Made by a program: the position numbers and the translations under genes. The notes beneath the pieces are model-generated. The model ran no database searches, was not told the origin of the DNA, and saw nothing but the letters and a program-made list of their open reading frames with translations. Below, piece after piece: positions 42,927-43,853 of a DNA stretch of 43,853 nucleotides. The stretch covers positions 1-43,853 of the forward strand of contig NZ_JAGGOW010000053.1 in assembly GCF_018614135.1 (NCBI RefSeq). Direction: 5' to 3'. This DNA comes from Streptomyces sp. ISL-66. Its GTDB lineage: Bacteria > Actinomycetota > Actinomycetes > Streptomycetales > Streptomycetaceae. How positions within the stretch are numbered: position 1 is the stretch's first letter; the number at the start of each line of letters is the position of its first letter.

Positions 42927-43853
42927 ATCAGCCGCTTCGCCCCCTGGCGCTGGCTGCCGCCGCTCGCCGCCCTCGCACTCGGCCTCTGGGGCCTCCCGCG
43001 GGGCGGCTCCATGTGGCGCGACGAATCCGTCACCTGGCAGGTCGCCCACCGGCCGACCGGCGAGCTGTGGGAACTGCTCGGCCGGGTCGACGCCGTGCAC
43101 GGCCTCCACTACCTGCTGATGCGCGCGGTGTTCACCGTCGGCGGCGACAGCCTCTGGAGCCTGCGGCTGCCGTCCGTGGCCGCCACCGCCCTCGCCGCGG
43201 CCGGGGTGGCCGCCCTCGCGCACCGGCTGGCCGGGGAGCGGCCGGAGCGGGCCGCGCTCATCGCCGGGCTCGGCTACGCCGCGCTCCCGCCCGTGCAGAT
43301 GTACGCCCAGGAGGGGCGCTCGTACGCCCTCGTCAGCGCTGCCGTCATCTGGGCCACGTACCTGATGCTGCGCGAGCGCTGGGCCGCGTACGCCGCGGTG
43401 CTGCTGCTGGGCTGTTGGCTGCACGAGTTCGCCGTACTGGCCCTGCCCGCGCACGCCTTCACCGCCTGGCGCTCGCGCGGCTGGCGCCTCGCGGGCTGCG
43501 CGGTGGTCGCCGGACTGCTGCCGCTCGCCCTGGTCAGCGCGAGGCAGGCGCAGCAGCAGCTGGGCTGGCTAGGGCGGCCGAGCTGGCAGGACTGGGCGGC
43601 GTACGGGGTGCTCGCGGCCGCCTCGCTGCTCCTCGCCCGGGGGGCCGCGCGGGAGCTCGTACGCGCGGCCCTGCCGCTCACGCTGCTGCCGCCTGGCCTG
43701 CTGCTCGCGGTCTCGCTGGTGCACCCCTGGTACGTCGACCGGTACGTGCTCTACGCGCTCGCGGGCCTCGCCCTCCTCGGGGGAGTCCGGCTCGCGTCGG
43801 TCGGGGACGGGTGGGTCCGGGGTGGGTGGGTCCGGGGCGGGGCGGCCGGGCCC
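42927..43853 (+). CDS. GT-C/GT39-type membrane glycosyltransferase (partial, runs off the window)
   Basis: A polytopic protein of at least 309 residues. The first segment WLPPLAALALGLWGL is followed by MWRDESVTW, the luminal Asp-Glu motif of GT39/ArnT-like transferases that use polyprenyl-phosphate sugars. Further hydrophobic segments and MYAQEGRSYALV fit. The ideal ribosome site GGAGG (42917-42921) lies 5 nt before an ATC codon where the expected start of the SRFAPWRW N-terminus would be. No ATG, GTG or TTG occurs in frame between the stop at 42909 and ATG 43012. The 3' end is outside the window. Confidence 0.8.
   Translation, partial: MSRFAPWRWLPPLAALALGLWGLPRGGSMWRDESVTWQVAHRPTGELWELLGRVDAVHGLHYLLMRAVFTVGGDSLWSLRLPSVAATALAAAGVAALAHRLAGERPERAALIAGLGYAALPPVQMYAQEGRSYALVSAAVIWATYLMLRERWAAYAAVLLLGCWLHEFAVLALPAHAFTAWRSRGWRLAGCAVVAGLLPLALVSARQAQQQLGWLGRPSWQDWAAYGVLAAASLLLARGAARELVRAALPLTLLPPGLLLAVSLVHPWYVDRYVLYALAGLALLGGVRLASVGDGWVRGGWVRGGAAGP

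Overview
The window is very GC-rich and carries a gene set typical of a Streptomyces chromosome core: wblE, a SigB-type sigma factor with its RsbW-like partner, nickel superoxide dismutase with its maturation protease, the fused E1/E2-type 2-oxoglutarate decarboxylase Kgd, DasR-type operators at nagB, snapalysin with its LysR regulator, and an encapsulin-like cNMP-domain protein next to a polyprenyl synthase. Species cannot be fixed from the sequence.

Layout. 1-66: 3' end of an IS630-type transposase. 261-7559: nagB with a DasR-type operator, a GAF/PAS histidine kinase, wblE, a lipid kinase, a small membrane protein, a sigH-like sigma factor with its anti-sigma gene, and a UBP zinc-finger protein. 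7624-14765: Na+/H+ antiporter, PLP enzyme, amidase, a family 2B encapsulin shell gene directly followed by a polyprenyl transferase (probable cargo), an acetyltransferase and a small zinc-ribbon protein. 14816-20795: snapalysin and a divergent LysR regulator sharing a perfect palindrome, an HxlR remnant, a DUF4097/PadR operon, a leaderless HTH/Clp-N pair under a 16-bp inverted-repeat operator, and a quinone oxidoreductase. 20903-27827: malic enzyme, a glutamate-type ABC importer, a methyltransferase, a CGNR regulator, and divergent sodX/sodN.

27794-34147 is an accessory island. The last 34 bp of sodN are repeated exactly at its far end, so the island lies in the 3' end of sodN and rebuilt that gene on entry. 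It holds phage-like debris, an XRE regulator and a compact seven-gene operon. The operon ends in a RiPP set: a precursor with a Thr/Asp-rich tail, an ATP-grasp ligase and a PIMT-like methyltransferase, the make-up of the graspetide/imiditide class. Four small genes of unknown function lead the operon and are translationally coupled to one another. No integrase is visible.

34183-43853: the original sodN terminator, a DUF6104-type small protein, an orphan HExxH-type peptide-modification enzyme, kgd, an OmpR/HK pair, an 8-bp x 9 tandem repeat, a lipoprotein, and the start of a GT-C glycosyltransferase whose expected start codon reads ATC.

Best candidates for new biology: the RiPP island in sodN with its uncharacterised leading genes, the encapsulin/polyprenyl transferase pair, the orphan HExxH enzyme, and the leaderless HTH/Clp-N operon.
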